Shown: piece after piece, positions 46,322 to 57,215 of the stretch
Layout of the letters: each line of letters starts with the position of its first letter
Numbering within the stretch: position 1 is the first letter of the stretch
Source: Melastoma dodecandrum
Lineage: Eukaryota > Streptophyta > Magnoliopsida > Myrtales > Melastomataceae
Length of the DNA stretch: 64,000 nucleotides
NCBI GenBank assembly: GCA_029817715.1
Contig: JARUPY010000474.1
Span: forward strand, 3,162,001 to 3,226,000
Reading direction: 5' to 3'
The notes under the pieces: model-generated
Databases searched by the model: none
Told to the model about the DNA's origin: nothing
What the model saw: the letters and a program-made list of their open reading frames with translations, nothing else
Position numbers and translations under genes: made by a program

Positions 46322-47458
46322 ATGACGTACCTATGGAAAAAGAAGGCGAGGGTCGCCAGGATATCTCAGCGTCTCGTGGCCGACCTACATTCCCCGAGCA
46401 GGAACCATGATTCACAGGTTGTCGAGACTGGCTTCTCTACCTCTCTTGTTGACCTCATTGTCAAGAACACGAACCGCCTCAAGAAGCTCTCCAGCAGGCG
46501 GGACCAGGACAATGACGATGATCGCAACTGGGAGATCTCTAACCCAGTCTTAACCTCCCCCCTGCCACCCCATTTGCTTTCCGCCAAATCTTGCGCCGAA
46601 GTGGTGGAGTTCGAGTCCCGGGGAAGCGGACATGGCAGCGGGGAGATCGAGTTGGTGGAGGAGGTGGCAAGGGATACCGAGGTTGGCCATGTTGTTAAAA
46701 CTGGTGATGGTGAACACGAAGTTACAGGGAAAAAGGCCGTGCTCCTTAATGTACTGAAGGTGCTTGCCCTGGTGGTGTTGGGTTTGATTAATCGGAAATT
46801 TACGGCAGTTATTGCAATATTGGCCTTTTTGCTTCTGCTGTTCGAATTCAGTAGGAGATGGTTGATCGGGTCACCGGTGCCCTGCTTGGACTCTCAGATG
46901 CACTGCCTGGGTATAACCAGCATGATGCCCAGTTTCTTCAGGACAGAATGCCAGTTTAGGAACAAAACTGAAGAAAGAGATACTCTCGACATGACAGAGG
47001 ATGTTTCAGAGAGAGATGTTGATTGCGATGATTATGATCTCTCTGATAAGATCAGCGAAATTGATGGGACTGCTTTCATTGATGACAAATTCCTTGTTGC
47101 GTCGTATCCCTCTTCTATTGACTATCGGAGGGGAGAAGGCTCTTGTTATTCCGAGAATAATATGAGGCAAGCCAAGTCAAAGAGAGCCGAATATTTTTAC
47201 AGATTTCCTGAACGTGAAGATCATAGGCGTGATCAAGATGTGAAGCTGAAATCGAAGCTCATCAAGCTGATTGTGCCTAAGAAGCTAAAAAATCCGAAGT
47301 CGGGGACAAGGAACATGGTTAGCAGTGCTGCTATGTTCGAGTCAGGACACCCGCTGAAAGAAAACCATGGAAAGGTCAAAGATGAAGTTCAAATACCCCC
47401 TTGGAAAGAGCCGTTCAACAACGGAGAGATGACAAGCAAATATACGAGGAAGAGATAA
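46322..47458 (+). CDS. ERT2: ERT2-like (ethylene-regulated nuclear protein family) membrane-span protein
   Basis: This is an intact single-exon frame of 378 aa. The N-terminus (TYLWKKKARVARISQRLVAD and VVETGFSTSLVDLIVKNTNR) matches my memory of Arabidopsis At4g20880, called ERT2 or ethylene-regulated nuclear protein. An acidic, Ser-rich stretch follows. Two adjoining hydrophobic segments come next (about 140-155, LLNVLKVLALVVLGLI; and 160-175, AVIAILAFLLLLFEF), then a charged, Lys/Arg-rich C-terminus (LKSKLIKLIVPKKLKNP). The biochemical role is unknown. ATG 46322 is the first in frame and gives the conserved start. The same frame stays open after the TAA for another 157 codons, so the stop may be premature. 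Confidence 0.8.
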   Translation: MTYLWKKKARVARISQRLVADLHSPSRNHDSQVVETGFSTSLVDLIVKNTNRLKKLSSRRDQDNDDDRNWEISNPVLTSPLPPHLLSAKSCAEVVEFESRGSGHGSGEIELVEEVARDTEVGHVVKTGDGEHEVTGKKAVLLNVLKVLALVVLGLINRKFTAVIAILAFLLLLFEFSRRWLIGSPVPCLDSQMHCLGITSMMPSFFRTECQFRNKTEERDTLDMTEDVSERDVDCDDYDLSDKISEIDGTAFIDDKFLVASYPSSIDYRRGEGSCYSENNMRQAKSKRAEYFYRFPEREDHRRDQDVKLKSKLIKLIVPKKLKNPKSGTRNMVSSAAMFESGHPLKENHGKVKDEVQIPPWKEPFNNGEMTSKYTRKR

Positions 47459-48420
47459 CATGTGGATAATTCAAAGGACGAGTACAAGTACGATGGCTTC
47501 GACGATTGCCATGCTCGTGGTCTCAGCTCACTTCTAGGCATCAGTTTCTTGAGTGTGTTCAGCACGAGTTCAACAATCTTCTTTTCGGTGGAAATGCCCT
47601 TACTTTGTTTGAAGGAAGGTCATTGTTGCTTGTTATCATCATTATATTGGAAAGATTTAGCTGTAGACTGTTGTGCAGGATCAAAGGGTTTCACGGAGAG
47701 AAGAAATCTAGAGGCTAAACAGTCCCAGGTCTGTCGAATGGCGCTTTGGCGTGATGTACACTTGATCATAGATCTTTCGCCTATATGGGAAGACCAATTA
47801 TATTGTATTGCTATTACCTGTTATCTCGATGGCACAAGACTTGTTCCCATTTTTAAGAAAGAAATGCATGAAGAGAGCGAAATACATGCTGCTTCAGCAC
47901 GCGTGATGCAGATATTGACACTCGAAAGATGATTCTAAAACTTAGCTTCAATGTTAGAGACAATATCCTTGCCCACCTCAAATGCCTCGGCGAGAACGTC
48001 CATGGAGATCGAAGGTTTGAGTACGAACACGTTATTAGCGATGAGAGTAGTACTAATATCCGGGCTACTGAAGGTAGAAATCAAGAAGGCAGTTGCGTTG
48101 TACGCGCGCCTTCCGGCCTAGCACGCGCGCAGCGGTTCGAACGACCCGAGGATCCGGGCCCGCTCCCCTAGAGTCTTCCGGTCGGCGTCGCGACTCGAGC
48201 GTCGAACGCTGCGGAAAAGACCAGGGTGGTTCCTCCTTCGATTCCTGACCGGGTCTGCCCAGACTCTTCGCCGATCGTCTCCATGCTCCTTAAGAGGCGA
48301 CGGGCGAAAAGAAGCGCATGGCCCGAGGAGGAAGCTTCAGGAGGTTCCAAGAGCGGCTCCTGTCGTCAGTTCCTCATCCAAAATGACTTCGTAAAAAAAA
48401 TGTGTTGTTTAACTTAGGTA
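47459..48420. other. Region downstream of ERT2-like gene
   Basis: From 47462 to 47932 the ERT2 frame is open again and includes hydrophobic stretches, but I cannot match it to a family. From about 48080 the sequence is GC-rich (ACGCGCGC words) and unlike its surroundings, possibly transposon-derived. Nothing firm can be called. Confidence 0.4.
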
Positions 48421-48900
48421 AAATATTACGGAGTCGCCACCGACTTATTTTTAAAAGCTTGGTTTAAGTCGGAAAACCAGAGTAGATTCGGGGATTCCTA
48501 GTTACTAACTCTTACATTTAAACATGCGAAAAGGTGGCGTTTGCTCCAAAAGGTTTGCTTTTGGTTAACGGGCGTTGGACCCGATTCAGGCGTTGGACCC
48601 GAACTCATGTGTATTTGTTTAACAATCACATGCGACGATAAACCTATGGGCCTAAGGCATGCGGACAGGTACAGACAATTATTTAGATCAAAGTGAGCGG
48701 GGAAGGATGGTGATCGTGGGCCTATGCACTTGGGCCCACGACCCGTTACATGTGGGCTTAAATAAAGAAAAACGGGAGGCCCGCACCTCCCTCATGTACC
48801 TGAGGCCTGCGGGATGGCATGTCATTTGTTAAGGCACCATCGGTTGGGGCCGCTTTTGAGACATGCTTCCACCGTGGTTTGTTTCCCGCGCCTCCAGTCT
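48405..48900 (-). mobile_element. Possible Tat/Ogre-type LTR retroelement remnant
   Basis: On the minus strand the word GGTGGCGACTCCG (from 48430-48444) resembles the primer-binding site TGGCGACTCC of Tat/Ogre Ty3/gypsy elements. Flanking sequence carries ACTTAGG- and AAATATTACGGAGTCGCCAC-like words that I recall as common in plant repeats. No LTR pair or coding domain is visible, so this is tentative. Confidence 0.35.
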
Positions 48901-50389
48901 TCGAGACTTGTCTTCGAGGACACTTTGTCAAATCCTCGAAATTGTTGGTGATTTTTTTATATATAAAAAAGATGAGAATTTGGTTAGAATATTCAAACAG
49001 TAATAACTAATTTGCCATAAATGTTTTGGTGTGATATCATCGGATTATTATTTTTTTATAAAACAAAAATGTATATGAACAATGATTCCTTACGGGAATA
49101 ACAATAAATAAAAAAAATTGATGTTTTAAAAAAATGAATTAATTGACAATCAAATCCATTACAAAAAATGACATATAGAATCAGATATGATTTTAAAAGA
49201 AATTGTTACATATAAAAAAAAAATAAAAAAAAATAAAACTGATTTGTTAATGTTATACAAGTTAATAATGAAATTGAGTGAGTGTCGTACGCATGTAATA
49301 AAAGATTAATATGTAAATTTTTAAATTCTTGAAAGAAGTGATCGATAAAAATATTATGTGACCTAAGTTGAATAAATGCTTGAATCAATTTGTAAAGATC
49401 TGGTTTTACTAAGAAAAATGATAATCGGCGGAGGTAAAAAATAAATATTTAAAGAAATATTAAATAAAGAAAGGAAAAAAAAAAAAATCATTCCAGGAAA
49501 GTTGGATGTTTCACTGGTCATAGCAAACTCATAAAAGGCCAAAACATATTTAAAATAAGGAAAAGCAGAAAGAAATCTAAAGAAAAGGTTGCTTACCCAC
49601 GGTAAAACCCATGGCATTGGCAATGATTCGGAGAAAGGAGACGAGCACTGGAAGGTGAGACCGCTGACACTCGGAAAGGAGGAGCCATCGTTGAAAGGTG
49701 GGTTATCCGGGGATTTTTGACTCACCAACTGGAACTTAATTGGATTGAATCGGTGGATTTGGTGCCGTTAAGAGACTGTGTTTGGGCAAAAGTTGAAGCT
49801 GGAAAGCCTTAGGTTGCTGCGGCTGGGATCGCGCCGTCTAGTACCTATCTTTTTTTTGTCCTGCACATATAGGTAGGTTGATTAAAATATAAAAACGACT
49901 TCTCGCAATGCTGAAGACAGCCGCCAGAAGTTTCAGACAACGGAGAACAAGAGCGGGTATGCTTGGAGATTGTTGCTGCCGATGATATGGGGAATTATAA
50001 ATTATTGTTGCAAGAGCTTTGGCCGATTGCGACTGCCGTCGAGAAGGAAAGTTGGGCTGCCGGTTGGGTTAGCATTGGGGTTTCTCCTCGCTGTCGTTGG
50101 ACCTACCTTGGGGTCGCTGGGAATGGGTACAGGTGGCGGAGGAGACGTTTGAAGGCCAGGAGTGTGTGTAAACTGTTTGTTTGGTATTCGCCTTCTCCCC
50201 TCCGTGTGATCTGTGTCCTTCTCACTGTTTTATAGCTGCTCCGTTGAAAAAAGAAAAGGCCATGTAACCGATGTAGGTTACGAAATCCATCAAGTAAGCA
50301 TTGAAGGCTATTGAATTTCGAATGGCATTGAAAGCTTCCGTTACGAATTTGGGAATTTGGGGTATTTACATGCGTTACCACCATGTCCA
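48901..50389. other. AT-rich gene-free stretch and unassigned coding-like segment
   Basis: Between 48900 and 49500 the DNA is strongly AT-rich with A runs and no gene. At 49900-50230 a GC-richer segment has overlapping frames (one reads KVGLPVGLALGFLLAVVGPT), which look somewhat protein-like. None matches a family I know, and each is closed by stops. It may be a gene relic. Confidence 0.35.
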
Positions 50390-50700
50390 CTGGGAACACA
50401 AACACGTCGCCCTTACTGAGCACCTTGGAGATGAGCCTGCCATCAGTGCTGGACACGAACCCTACCAGCATATTTCCTTTTAGGATTGTCAGGATCTCGG
50501 AGGCTCGTTGGTGTCTGTGTGGAGGAGCCATGCCTTGAGGGGTCAGCACGAGCAATCGAGATGCCCAATGTGTTGAGCCCGGGTATCTGATCCACGGTGA
50601 CCAAAGTGGCAGTCGGAGCCATATTAGCTGGCAAGTTGAGGCCGCTGAAGAAGGTGTTCGGCTTGGACTTTCGGTGGGTTCATGCAAAGCCATTCCAATC
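50390..50700 (-). pseudogene. Germin-like protein pseudogene, copy 2
   Basis: The minus strand reads ANMAPTATLVTVDQIPGLNT and LGISIARAD, then in a second frame LTPQGMAPPHRHQRASEILT, LVGFVSSTDGRLISKVLSKG and DVFVFPVDMVV. This is the germin-like order, with the HRH metal ligands and downstream Glu. Frame breaks occur before the first block and between ARAD and LTPQG. The second cupin motif and C-terminus are lost. It differs from copy 1 at the metal site (PPHRHQRA versus PPHTHPRA), so the two are not a very recent duplicate pair. Confidence 0.82.
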
Positions 50701-51071
50701 ACCACAAAACGGGCAAGTACAACGTTAATGAGTTGTAATAAAATTAGTGATTGCCAATCTGTCAAAACCAAATTGAAAATAGTTAGGGCGCCACGTGATT
50801 TTGGATCTCAACCGAACATAGCTGTGAGAGAAAAAAAAGGAAAATCTCTAAACAGAGACATTGCTTGTCGGAGGAGGAGATAAGAAAGGAGTCCAATAAG
50901 TAAAGTAGAACAAAAACAGGACAATCGAAAAAAGGAAGTGGAAACAAAAATTCCCAAGGCCCGAAATTTTCCCCTCCGTCTTTGGAGTTGGCAATTCGGG
51001 ATCTGAACCCCCTTCGACGCCCGCATATTGTGCCCCTTTCCCTGTTTTCGCAGCAGTTGCATTGTCTGAAG

Positions 51072-52217
51072 ATGGTTGCGAAAGGATTCGCTGTCGATTT
51101 GAACAAACCATTGGTTTTCCAGGTAACCGTTGCTGCTTTCTCCTTTTTGGATGGTCGGATCATTTACCAGAAATGTCCTTATGTTGAATCTGTCCGGAAA
51201 AAGGTCGGACATCTCGGAGATGCATACGACGAATGGGTTCACCAGCCTATTATCAGCAACAAAGGCCCCCGGTTCTTCAAGAGCGATGTACTAGAGGTGA
51301 AGAGAGCCATCCATCCTTTCGATGGCCTCCTCCTTCGTTCCCTAACACACTGACTTTGAATTCTGAAAATGTTACTTTGAACAGCTGTTTACGCGCACGG
51401 TATGGTGGGTGATACCGACAGTTTGGATTCCGGTGGCAACATTCTTTGTCTCAATGTCAGCGAAGGCTGGCTACTTGGGTTATGAGCTGGCTTCCCTGGT
51501 TGGACTAGGACTATTGATCTGGACGTTAATGGAGTATACCCTGCATCGTTTTGTTTTCCACATGAAGACGGAATCTTACTGGTAATTAGTCCTGAATCTC
51601 GTGCATTCGGTGTTGCTAACCTTGTCTCAGTGCTATTGCAACCAGGGTTTGATTTTCGGAATGGCCTTATCAGGGCAAACACCGCTCACTACCTCCTCCA
51701 TGGTTGTCACCACAAGCACCCGATGGATGGGCTCCGACTAGTTTTCCCCCCTGCAGGCACTGCAATCCTCTGTGTCCCGGTATGTAGATACATCCACAGC
51801 TTACTTTAGACAGAATCTCTTATGGATCAATATTTTCCTCAGGCATTTTTTTGTGTGGTGTTCTCAGGTTTATAATCTGCTGAGGCTAATCTCCACCCCT
51901 ACAACAACCCCAGCGCTGTTCGGAGGCGTCCTTATGGGTTATGTGATCTATGACTGCACACATTACTACCTCCACCATGGGCAGCCCTCGAGCAGCATGC
52001 CACAGAAGCTGAAGGTATCTCTCATGGTCTGACACCCTGCTCTATCTTTCCCATTGGTCAGAACATGGTCTAAGTCATGCTCATCGATTTTTTGCAGAAG
52101 TACCACCTGAATCATCACTACCGCATGCAAAGCAAAGGGTTCGGCATCACCTCATCACTTTGGGATCATGTGTTTGGGACCTGTCCGGATTCGCTGTTGG
52201 CCGAGAAGAAGCGGTGA
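51072..52217 (+). CDS. FAH2: Fatty acid 2-hydroxylase (FAH1/FAH2 type)
   Basis: This enzyme of the ER membrane adds the 2-hydroxyl group to very-long-chain acyl groups of sphingolipids. Six exons (51072-51122, 51204-51296, 51385-51581, 51674-51779, 51868-52014 and 52098-52217) give 237 aa, the same length as Arabidopsis FAH1. The start is MVAKGFAVDLNKPLVFQVGH. All di-iron histidine boxes are present: HRFVFH, HGCHHKHP, HYYLHH and HLNHH. Hydrophobic spans surround them (VWWVIPTVWIPVATFF; LVGLGLLIWTLMEYTL). As in other plants there is no fused cytochrome b5 domain. FAH1 and FAH2 are hard to tell apart; the symbol rests on its place next to the ERT2-like and berberine-bridge genes. Confidence 0.94.
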
Positions 52218-52639
52218 TGACAAAAACCATGCTGCTTCACGAGGCAACTGCGATGATGAATATCATGATGCAAAAGGGTTTTGTAGAACAATAACATTCT
52301 CGTTAATCGATTCCTCCCTAGTAAAATTTTAAGTATAGCTTAATCTTTCAATTCTTTATGCTCCCAGCTTGTGCTATTAGGAGAAAATTTTGTCAATGAA
52401 TACCATTAAATTCCACGAATTTATGTTGAAATGAAGTGATCCTAATCAAACTGAGGCTTTCGTGATCCTAAGTTCATTTGGAACTCTGGATACATCGGAA
52501 TCCAATGTTCACCGGATGGCTTCCATAGAGCCTTCGGGTAAATTTTCAGGGCCACATTGAAGAAAACTCCACCTCAACTGCAGCACAATGTCTTGATTGG
52601 CTGGGAAGCACCAGAGCAAGGTAGGTTTAAGTTAATTAC

Positions 52640-53170
52640 CGATGGTTCCGTGGAGCTCTTTAACCACCAAGAGACTCCCGACGAGGGAAGGTGGAGGCTC
52701 CAACACTGAAATGCCCACCAACTCCCACGCTTGGACAATCCCCGGCAGGAAATCCATGAACCTTACTTTTCTTTGCAGTCCCGCAGTAAAACTCCCCAAT
52801 CTTTGCCCCCGATTGAACCCATGAGAGATTACCTGTTTCCGATGAACTGAAGCTTGCAAGGTCAATGAGCACGAATGGCAAGCCGCATGTCTATGATAGG
52901 CCCTCATAATCGTGCCCTCCACTTCTAACTCAACCCTGTAGGCCATAAATCCTACTAGAGATGACAGATGCTTGGATATGTGACTTATGGGATGGGTTAA
53001 CGACGTAGAGGGGCTTCAAGGCCGTCTAGTTGACCCACCTCAGATTCTGCTGGGACGAGGGGACGGCCTCCTCCGCATGCCGACGTGTCGACCTCGAGAA
53101 CAAGAATATATCAGAGGACGAAATTGCAGGGGTGCTGTTGATCTTGTTCGTCATACATCACATGAAATGC
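52640..53170 (-). pseudogene. Berberine-bridge-enzyme-like pseudogene
   Basis: On the minus strand, NLRWVN, PLYVVNPSHKSHI, then GHDYEGLS followed directly by a TAG stop where Tyr is expected, then LPFVLIDLASF, WVQSGAKIGEFYCGTAKKSK and [19 protein letters not shown] match the N-terminal FAD-binding half of the neighbour at 53578-55189. Several stops and shifts occur, including at the start of the fragment, and all sequence beyond the GVGGHFS motif is missing. It lies about 400 bp beyond the 3' end of the neighbour in the same orientation, so it is a truncated tandem copy. Confidence 0.88.
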
Positions 53171-53577
53171 TCAGGGGTGGCAGCACAGCTCCAGACAATA
53201 ACCAAGGAAACATACAACAGAGAAAGAACAGGGAACGTTAGAGTTTCCATACTTCCTATTGGGCTGTCTCTTCTCTCTTTCTGCAGGTGAATTCACAAAG
53301 GGTTGGTTCTATAGTGATGTTAATCCGTTTTATGTTGCTTTTTGTGGACGATCTCGAGTTACTCAGATTCGGCAAATGGTGCCTTTTCTTTTGTTCAAGT
53401 CGGCTGTGTCCTTTCTAAATCTTTTTTGTTAATTTGCAGGCTACCTTAAGCTCTCCTGTTGATTGGTTTGCGGATAACGACCGGAACCGATAAATGGGAG
53501 AGCATCTTTAGCATTTATCTATGTATGATAGAATATGACCAGTTGCAGATTAATAAAGAAGATAGTGGTAGACTAGT

Positions 53578-55189
53578 TCACTTGTTCATCGACAGGAGAG
53601 TCGAATCAGGTGGAATGCTCTGCTCATTCCCAAAGAAATCATTCGGATCGGCCATCGTTTTCACTTTCACCAGTCTTTCAAAGTTATCCCCATAGTACTG
53701 CTTGCCCCAGGCAGGATAGCTTGTGTTTACTTCCTACCTTCATGCCCAGATCGAGATCCCTGTAGTTCACATAAGCCATCCTTGGCGATCTGGAAACGTA
53801 AGGGGTTAGCTGCTCATACAACCTCCTTACCCGTTTGAAGTGCCTATCCGGTTGCGTTTCATTCTGACCCCATCTTGCTATATACGACATCTCGTACATG
53901 TTCCCCTTCCGATGCGGAAATGCTATTTCCGATGATGAGATTTCGCTCATCTTCCCACCGAACGGCTGCATTAAGACAAGACCCAGTTCCTCTTCCTCAA
54001 TGAATTCCCATATCTTCCGAAACCCAGTTACCGGCATCGGCCTTTCCACGAAGTCGCACTTCGCCTTGAAACTGAACTTTGTCCGCGTCACCCTGTCCAG
54101 AAGCATTTCTGGTGGGTCTCCCACCTCGCTCCCCGCGAAGTACACAAATGACTCAATCCAACTCGTCTCGATGCAGTCCTTGGATGTCAGACCAAGTTCC
54201 GGAAATCTACTGTTCATCACACTAATCAGGTCCTCCGATTTGCCGAGAAACAAGGACTTGAACTGAACTTGCAGTTTAACTCCTGCTCCCCAAACCAGCA
54301 CAAGGATGAAGAGTTCATCTGGTAACTTGTCGGCCACATATTGCCAACGATGAGTAAGGCTAAGGGCAGATGGGTCGCCGAGCGGTTTCGAGATGGTGAA
54401 GACGGTCACGTTCTGTGGGACCTTTACCAACTTGACCTTCCATGATAATATGACTCCAAAACTAGCTGCACCTCCGCCTCGTATGGCCCAAAACATGTCC
54501 TCGCCCATCGATCTCCTATTAAGGATCCTCCCTATGGAATCAATCACACGTGCGTCGATTATGTGATCAGCCGACACTCCATATTTTCTCATCATAGGCC
54601 CTATCCCCCCGCCACTGAAAAGCCCTCCGACCCCAACACTTGGACAAATCCCTGCTGGGAACCCATGGATCCGACTCTTCCTGGCTATCTCGTAATAAAA
54701 CTCCCCTATGGTTGCCCCGGACTGAACCCAGGCAGTTTCTCCCTCAACGTCGACCTTGATGAATCGGAAGGTCTTAAAGTCTATCAACACGGACGGGGAG
54801 TTGCTCCTATATGACAGGCCTTCAAAGTCGTGCCCTCCGCTCCTGGCTCGGATCCGAAGACCATTGTTCCTGCTACAAACAACAGCCGCCTGGACGTGCG
54901 ATTCGTGAGATGGGGTGACAATGTACAGAGGCCTCGAGGAGGTGGCTTCGTCGACCCACCTCGGGTTCTGCTCGGAGGAAAGGAGGAGGCTTGAGTAGCG
55001 ATGGCAGGTGTCCGACGAGCAGATGATCTGGGAGGATACATTGGTGGTCAGTCTGGTGGACATACATGACATGAAGCCAGGGTTTGCGGCATGGGTTAGG
55101 ACAATGGCCGAGGAAGCAAAGAACAAAAAGAAAACACATGACAATGCAGGAGACTTCATCTTAATGTTGAGGGTGAGTCGGCTAGACAT
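53578..55189 (-). CDS. Berberine-bridge-enzyme-like FAD oxidase with a 3' frameshift
   Basis: This single-exon secreted flavoprotein family oxidises alkaloids, monolignols or oligosaccharides. A signal peptide is visible (likely start [20 protein letters not shown] at 55159, within a frame open from 55189). The FAD-linking His is in [12 protein letters not shown] and the second FAD-linking Cys in [24 protein letters not shown] and the BBE C-terminal NYRDLDLGM are also present. The usual SGGG motif follows GLF, where relatives mostly have GHF. After NYRDLDLGM the frame ends early (stop at 53684). The expected tail ([20 protein letters not shown] through [14 protein letters not shown], stop 53578) is intact in the next frame. 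A one-base indel near 53740 separates them. The uninterrupted length would be about 535 aa, normal for the family. Confidence 0.88.
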
Positions 55190-55724
55190 GAATCCTTATA
55201 TTTTATACAAACCACCAGAGAAATTGCTCATTGTTGAAGAACAGGATAATGTCCACTCCAACCACTCCCTCCACTTACAAAATTTAAAACAAAAAAGATA
55301 GAAAAAAAGCAAAGACAATGCCCCCCCACTTAGCCCCAATTGAATAAAAATATCTTAGCACCTGGATCACGTGTTGGTTACCGGGTCTTTTAGACAGTCC
55401 GAATCGGACCATCATACAGAACGGGCAAAGTTCTGTTGCGTCAAGACTTGATGTCTGAACCCACTGCGCGACAAAACTGTCGGCAAATTGTCGAGTTCAA
55501 TAGGAGCACAGGAAAGGCAGTTCGATCTCGGGGTCGTGTTTATATTAAGGCCGTGAGCGCATAAAATCTCATGGTCTGTATATAGATCGGAAATAACGTA
55601 TAAATTATTATATTAAAAATATAGGAGGTTTGATTTCTAGTCACGAACAAAGCACGTGAGTCCTCTGATTTTATACTTACAAGATATCTAAATGTGGAAG
55701 GGCTGATGTTCTGGCGAATATTCG
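55190..55724. other. Intergenic region
   Basis: This includes the promoter of the minus-strand berberine-bridge-like gene. A C8 run near 55321 is followed by mixed sequence. I see no gene. Confidence 0.45.
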
Positions 55725-56045
55725 CTGAAGCTTCAGGGAGATATGTTGATGAAGACGCTGGGGCTGTAGAGCTTGATCCGGCGGGTGTTCAGGAGTGGCG
55801 AAGATCACCGAGGCTGTAGAAGCTTGATCTGGAGAGTCTTCTGGAAATGGACGAAGAATACTAGGGCTGCTGAAGCTTGATTTGGCTAATCTTCTGAAGA
55901 TGGACGAAGAACACCAGGGCGGCTGAACCTTGATCTGGAGACTCTTCTAAAGATGAGCGAAGAATACCAGCGCTACAGAAGCTTGATCTGGAATCTTCTG
56001 AAGATGAACGAAGAACGCTAGGACTGTTGTAGAAACTTGATCTAG
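55725..56045. repeat. 53-bp minisatellite, about six copies
   Basis: The marker word (A)GCTTGAT(C/T)TGG recurs at about 55771, 55822, 55876, 55929, 55982 and 56036. The period is about 53 bp. Each unit also carries a TCTTCTGAAGATGGACGAAGAA-type part and a CCAGGGCTGCTG-type part. Units differ by substitutions and small gaps. Confidence 0.88.
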
Positions 56046-56292
56046 CAGCACGTCGTCGTTGGGTGAGAAAATGATACTCGAGAACTTCGCTATCGAAGGA
56101 GCTCCTCACTCTTAAAGTTGTCGAGGCCTGTGGGATTGATCCAACAGAACTTCGGGGAGATGTTGTTATCGACAGATGAATATAACTGTCGTCGAAGAAT
56201 ATAATATCCGAGAATATCGCTCGGGAAGAATATTGTTGTACGTAGAATATGACCGCTAGGAAAATATACCACCGCGAGAATATCGTCGTCCC

Positions 56293-56436
56293 ACTATGGG
56301 GCCTTCGGAGATAAACCCGCAAGAGGGGCCTTCGGAGATATACCCGCAAGAGGGGCCTTCGGAGATATACCTGCTATGGGGCCTTCGGAGGTAAACCCGC
56401 TATGGGGCCTTCGAAGGTAAACCTGCAAGAGGGGCC
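56293..56436. repeat. 26-27-bp minisatellite abutting the LTR
   Basis: The word GGGGCCTTCGGAGATAWACC recurs with starts at 56298, 56325, 56352, 56378 and 56404. A sixth partial GGGGCC at 56431 touches the first base of the LTR. The purine-rich AAGAGGGGCC inside the unit resembles a polypurine tract. Confidence 0.9.
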
Positions 56437-56823
56437 TGTTGACACAATAGATTATTTTGGGCCTACTATTTCTGACAAAGCCCACAATAGACGCTAAGCC
56501 CATAACAAAGTTAGACACACCAGGCCTGCAGCTGTAGTCTACACAGACTATATGGCTAAGTAGTGACCCTGTAACTGGAGGAAGACCACAAAGCCTGCGC
56601 TTGCACATGACACACGTCATGGAGAACGGTTAAATAGCCCCGAGATAAATGGAGCTTACAACCCACGTTTGTACTGATGCACGTCTTAAAAGACAATTGA
56701 TTAAGCCCGAAGTCAAAGGAGTCTATGACCCACGTCCACACGAGTGGAAGTCAGTTTGTTGGCTCCGAAATCCTTGGGGGTTGTTGAGCCTGGAAGATCT
56801 TCAGAAGGTCGTAACAGACCGGG

Positions 56824-56830
56824 TATAAAA
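56824..56830 (+). promoter_or_regulatory. TATA box of the LTR promoter
   Basis: TATAAAA in the context GACCGGGTATAAAAGGGAGA is a strong TATA box in the middle of the LTR. Transcription would start some 30 bp downstream and mark the start of R. Confidence 0.6.
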
Positions 56831-56954
56831 GGGAGAGGATCTCCCTCAGAGAAAAACACGATCAAATCAGCTAACAGAAACTTATCTTGCTCGTCACCCC
56901 TTAGTTGTTAGTTGTTAGGATTCCCCGACCTGGGCGAAACTCTTAAAGTTTCAT

Positions 56955-57215
56955 TGGTCTTCCTTCCACCATCAGAGTGAGCAACCGTAGCTCCGACAGC
57001 CAAACTCCGCCTTCACTTCCACCGTCAGAGTGAGCAACCGTAGCTCCGACAGCCAAACTCCGCTTTCGCTTCCACCATTAGAGCGAGCAACCGTTGCTCT
57101 GGTGACAACTCCCCGCCAGCATTCCACCGCCAGGACGAGCCACCGTAGTCCCGGCACGCAATTCCGCCTTCGACTCCGCCACCAGGGTGAGCAACCGTAG
57201 CCTTGGTATCCACGT
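56955..57215. repeat. Tandem array of about 53 bp inside the 5' LTR
   Basis: The word GAGTGAGCAACCGTAGCTCC, or variants of it, recurs with GC(A/C)ACCG at 56981, 57034, 57087, 57139 and 57191. The period is 52-53 bp over five units. The first two units are nearly identical; later ones diverge. Confidence 0.88.

Noticed and set aside
49206..49728. Two minus-strand frames with hydrophobic stretches
   Set aside because: AT-rich DNA gives Phe/Leu/Ile-rich translations by composition alone, and no homology is recognised.
55725..56436. CRISPR-like regular spacing
   Set aside because: Units are contiguous, diverged minisatellites without unique spacers, in a plant nuclear genome.
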